Below the pieces are notes generated by a model, which was not told the origin of the DNA, did no database searches, and worked only from the letters and a program-made list of their open reading frames with translations. Shown here one piece after another: positions 61,486-64,000 of a stretch of DNA of 64,000 nt. This DNA is from Streptomyces pyxinicus (GTDB lineage: Bacteria; Actinomycetota; Actinomycetes; Streptomycetales; Streptomycetaceae). The first letter of the stretch is position 1. Every line of letters begins with the position of its first letter. The position numbers and the translations under genes are program-made. The DNA lies in the NCBI RefSeq assembly GCF_024753135.1, contig NZ_JANUGP010000006.1:124001-188000 (forward strand), given 5' to 3'.

Positions 61486-62823
61486 ATGACACAGGCTCCC
61501 GCGATACCGAAGGCCGCCCGCCGACGGCACGACCGAGAGATCGTCGCGCTGGCCGTCCCCGCCTTCGGCGCCCTCATCGCCGAGCCGCTCTTCGTCATGG
61601 TGGACAGCGCGATCGTCGGTCACCTCGGCACCGCCCAGCTGGCCGGGCTCGGCATCGCCTCGGCCCTCCTCACCACCGCGGTGAGTGTCTTCGTCTTCCT
61701 CGCCTACGCCACGACGTCCGCCGTGGCCCGCCGCGTCGGCGCCGGTGATCTCCCGGCGGCCATCCGGCAAGGCATGGACGGCATCTGGCTGGCCCTCTTG
61801 CTGGGCATCGCCGTCATCGCCGTCGCCCTGCCTTTCGCTCCGGGGATCGTGCACCTCTTCGGGGCCTCCACGACCGCCGCCCCCTACGCCATCACCTACC
61901 TGCGGATCTCCGCGCTGGGCATCCCGGCCATGCTCATCGTCCTCGCCGCGACCGGAGTGCTGCGTGGTCTCCAGGACACCCGTACTCCCCTCAACGTCGC
62001 CGTGGCCGGTTTCGTCGCCAACGCCGCGCTCAACGCGGGGCTGGTCTACGGCGGCGGACTCGGCATCGCCGGCTCGGCCTGGGGCACGGTCATCGCCCAG
62101 TGCGGCATGGCCGCCGTCTATCTGGCGGTGGTCGTCCGGGGAGCCCGCCGGTACGGCGCCTCCCTCCGCCCGGATGCCGCCGGCATCCGGGCCTCGGCCC
62201 AGGCCGGCGTCCCCCTGCTGGTCCGTACGCTGTCACTGCGAGCGATCCTGATGATCGCGACGGCCGTCGCGGCACGTCTCGGCGACGCCGACATCGCCGC
62301 CCACCAGATCATCCTGTCGCTGTGGAGTCTCCTGGCCTTCGCACTCGACGCCATCGCGATCGCGGGACAGGCGATCATCGGCCGCTACCTGGGAGCCGAC
62401 GACACCCGGGGCGCACGCGAGGCCTGCCGCCGCATGGTGCAGTGGGGCATCGCCGCCGGGGTGGCACTCGGCCTGCTCGTGGTGGTGGCCCGGCCGCTCT
62501 TCCTACCGCTGTTCACCGGCGACTCGGTGGTCAAGGACGCGGCCCTGCCCGCGCTGCTGATGGTCGCTTTGTCCCAGCCGGTCTGCGGCATCGTCTTCGT
62601 CCTGGACGGCGTCCTCATGGGAGCCGGGGACGGCCCCTACCTGGCCGGAGCCATGGTGATCACCCTGGCCGTCTTCACTCCCGTCGCCCTACTCATTCCT
62701 GCTCTCGGCGGCGGTCTGACAGCCGTGTGGGCAGCCATGACGCTGATGATGACGGTCCGCATGCTCACCCTGTGGCTGCGGGCGCGCTCCGGCCGATGGA
62801 TCGTGACCGGCGCCAGCCGTTGA
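61486..62823 (+). CDS. MATE-family efflux transporter (DinF-like)
   Basis: The 445-residue transporter has twelve helices in two related halves. It starts with REIVALAVPAFGALIAEPLF and MVDSAIVGHLGTAQLAGLGI, the DinF-type first two helices, and later has AAHQIILSLWSLLAFALDAI and AIAGQAIIGRYLGADDTRGA. MATE proteins export cationic or organic compounds using Na+ or H+. TAGATT seven bases before ATG 61486, with TTGCGT 18 bp further up, suggests a leaderless message. It shares a bidirectional terminator with rplI. Confidence 0.94.
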   Translation: MTQAPAIPKAARRRHDREIVALAVPAFGALIAEPLFVMVDSAIVGHLGTAQLAGLGIASALLTTAVSVFVFLAYATTSAVARRVGAGDLPAAIRQGMDGIWLALLLGIAVIAVALPFAPGIVHLFGASTTAAPYAITYLRISALGIPAMLIVLAATGVLRGLQDTRTPLNVAVAGFVANAALNAGLVYGGGLGIAGSAWGTVIAQCGMAAVYLAVVVRGARRYGASLRPDAAGIRASAQAGVPLLVRTLSLRAILMIATAVAARLGDADIAAHQIILSLWSLLAFALDAIAIAGQAIIGRYLGADDTRGAREACRRMVQWGIAAGVALGLLVVVARPLFLPLFTGDSVVKDAALPALLMVALSQPVCGIVFVLDGVLMGAGDGPYLAGAMVITLAVFTPVALLIPALGGGLTAVWAAMTLMMTVRMLTLWLRARSGRWIVTGASR

Positions 62824-62848
62824 GGGAGGCCGACCGCGATGCCGCGGC

Positions 62849-62864
62849 TGTTTCACGTGAAACG
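62849..62864. promoter_or_regulatory. parS-like site, one end mismatch
   Basis: TGTTTCACGTGAAACG has the complete 14-bp core and differs only in the last base. It lies in the gap between the MATE gene and rplI. Confidence 0.75.
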
Positions 62865-62910
62865 TAGCGTGTTCGGCGTCGGTCCAGGTAGCAGCCGGTA
62901 CACACACGCG

Positions 62911-62940
62911 AAGAGGCCGCCCCCACCGGGGCGGCCTCTT
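62911..62940. terminator. Bidirectional terminator of rplI and the MATE gene
   Basis: A perfect 13-bp stem (AAGAGGCCGCCCC, 62911-62923, with 62928-62940) and a 4-nt loop lie 25 bp after the rplI stop. The arm ends in CTT on both strands, giving a short U run. Confidence 0.9.
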
Positions 62941-62965
62941 CATATCTGCTCAACCGAGCGCGGCG

Positions 62966-63412
62966 TCAGCCCGCGACGACCTCGATGTTGACCTTGGCGG
63001 CAACCTCGGGGTGCAGACGCACGGACGTCTCGTGGGCGCCCAGCGTCTTGATCGGAGCGGTCAGCTCGATGCGGCGCTTGTCGACCTCGGGGCCACCGGA
63101 AGCCTTGATCGCGGACGCGATGTCGGCCGGGGTGACGGAACCGAAGAGACGACCGGCGTCGCCGGAGCGGACGGCCAGACGGACCTTCACGCCTTCGAGC
63201 TGGCCCTTGACCTGGTTGGCCTGCTCGATGGTCTGGATCTCGTGGATCTTGCGAGCGCGACGGATCTGCTCGACGTCCTTCTCGCCACCCTTGGTCCAGC
63301 GGATCGCGAACTTCCGCGGGATCAGGTAGTTACGAGCGTAACCGTCCTTGACGTCGACAACGTCGCCGGCGGCACCGAGGCCAGAGACCTCGTGGGTCAG
63401 GATGATCTTCAT
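62966..63412 (-). CDS. rplI: 50S ribosomal protein L9
   Basis: The 148-residue ribosomal protein starts [20 protein letters not shown], followed by [13 protein letters not shown] (23S rRNA-binding N domain). A long connecting helix and the C domain follow, with [19 protein letters not shown]. It lies 18 bp after rpsR and is the last gene of the rpsF-ssb-rpsR-rplI operon. Length and motifs are normal. Confidence 0.98.
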   Translation of the reverse strand: MKIILTHEVSGLGAAGDVVDVKDGYARNYLIPRKFAIRWTKGGEKDVEQIRRARKIHEIQTIEQANQVKGQLEGVKVRLAVRSGDAGRLFGSVTPADIASAIKASGGPEVDKRRIELTAPIKTLGAHETSVRLHPEVAAKVNIEVVAG

Positions 63413-63430
63413 GAGTCGGTCACCCTTTCC

Positions 63431-63667
63431 TTAGCGCGCGGTGGACGTGTAGGGCAGCAGCGCCATCTCACGGCTGTTCTTGACGGCCGTGGCGACGTCA
63501 CGCTGGTGCTGCGTGCAGTTGCCGGTCACGCGGCGGGCACGGATCTTGCCGCGGTCGGAAATGAACTTCCGCAGCATGTTCGTGTCCTTGTAGTCCACGT
63601 ACGTGACCTTGTCCTTGCAGAAAGCGCAGACCTTCTTCTTAGGCTTGCGCACAGGCGGCTTCGCCAT
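63431..63667 (-). CDS. rpsR: 30S ribosomal protein S18, zinc-ribbon form
   Basis: The 78-residue protein contains [20 protein letters not shown] and [20 protein letters not shown]. Cys14, Cys17, Cys51 and His54 form a possible zinc site, so this is the C-plus form. Streptomyces often keep a second, zinc-free copy controlled by Zur elsewhere; such a copy is not in this window. It lies between ssb and rplI in the usual order. Confidence 0.97.
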   Translation of the reverse strand: MAKPPVRKPKKKVCAFCKDKVTYVDYKDTNMLRKFISDRGKIRARRVTGNCTQHQRDVATAVKNSREMALLPYTSTAR

Positions 63668-63708
63668 GGTGTTTCTCCTGTGTGATCAAGAAGTGTGGAT
63701 ACGAGCCC

Positions 63709-64000
63709 TTAGAAGGGGGGCTCGTCCGAGTAGCCGCCACCGCCGCCGGAGCCGCCGGAGCTGCCGGAGCCGCCGGAGCCGCCGCCCCAGCCGCCGCCAC
63801 CCTGGTTGCCACCGGCGGGAGCACCGGTCGCCCACGGGTCGTCGGCAGGAGCGCCGCCGCCCTGCTGGCCGCCACCGGGGCCACCGCCCCAGCCGCCGCC
63901 CTGCTGGCCGCCGCCACCGCCACCGCCGTAACCGCCCTGGCCGCCTCGGCCGCCGCCACCGGCGGTCTTGGTGACCTTCGCCGTGGCATTGCGCAGGCTG
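63709..64000 (-). CDS. ssb: Single-stranded DNA-binding protein, C-terminal part (partial)
   Basis: The gene is cut by the window edge. The visible part begins within [12 protein letters not shown], the end of the OB fold, followed by a long Gly/Gln-rich flexible tail and the acidic tip YSDEPPF that recruits partner proteins. The tail is of unusual Gly content but typical for Streptomyces SsbA. It lies upstream of rpsR on the same strand, as in the conserved rpsF-ssb-rpsR-rplI order. Confidence 0.95.
   Translation of the reverse strand, partial: SLRNATAKVTKTAGGGGRGGQGGYGGGGGGGQQGGGWGGGPGGGQQGGGAPADDPWATGAPAGGNQGGGGWGGGSGGSGSSGGSGGGGGYSDEPPF

Overview
The window is about 72-75% GC chromosomal DNA in which real genes show strong third-position G/C. 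SsgA and its IclR-type activator, a Rex-type operator before cydA, many leaderless promoters and several copies of the Streptomyces ParB site all point to a Streptomyces chromosome. The right edge carries dnaB, a MATE transporter, rplI, rpsR and ssb. In Streptomyces this set lies close to the dnaA-dnaN origin, so oriC is expected just beyond the right end. The parS-like sites and DnaA boxes fit that position.

Layout. 1-7300: end of an unidentified gene, a SEC-C/DUF5926 protein, a secreted protein, a primase-polymerase-fold protein lacking its metal-binding acidic motif, a GAF-SpoIIE phosphatase with one altered metal motif, aminopeptidase P and a GNAT enzyme. 7349-14221: an anti-sigma-type ATPase, then a copper-trafficking and DyP-peroxidase operon (membrane protein, YcnI, Sco, ECuC, CopC-CopD fusion, DtpA). 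14334-17868: pheA, serS and a HAD phosphatase. 17905-21806: a small protein and two back-to-back ABC-2 transporters. 22054-27361: an M24-fold protein coupled to an alpha/beta-hydrolase-SDR fusion, an RNA 2'-phosphotransferase, an LLM oxidoreductase and a HAD phosphatase.

27390-35643 is the Rex-type cytochrome bd cluster, in transcription order cydA, cydB, fused cydDC and a GAF histidine kinase. It is followed by hisC, a LacI regulator, a metallophosphoesterase and a membrane protein. 41118-41472 looks like a frameshifted secreted-protein gene. thiC has a TPP riboswitch. Next come a YibE/F protein, ssgA and ssgR (sporulation control), small membrane and cupin genes, ptpA, a cystathionine lyase/synthase, a Nudix enzyme, a globin-reductase fusion, HAD and GNAT genes, a HbpS-like protein, and a divergent MFS/MarR pair with repeated operator-like sequence.

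57747-59482 is a decayed patch: a tyrosine-recombinase pseudogene abuts, head to head, an MFS gene that has lost its N-terminal part and carries a homopolymer frameshift. dnaB and the ribosomal/ssb genes close the window. No tRNA, rRNA, intact insertion sequence or CRISPR array was seen. The observations most worth checking are the parS-like sites embedded in other signals (the cydDC start codon, the thiC riboswitch, a 32-bp terminator palindrome), a candidate small RNA at 1412-1490, the degraded active sites of the primase-like and phosphatase-like proteins, and the double pseudogene junction near 58600.
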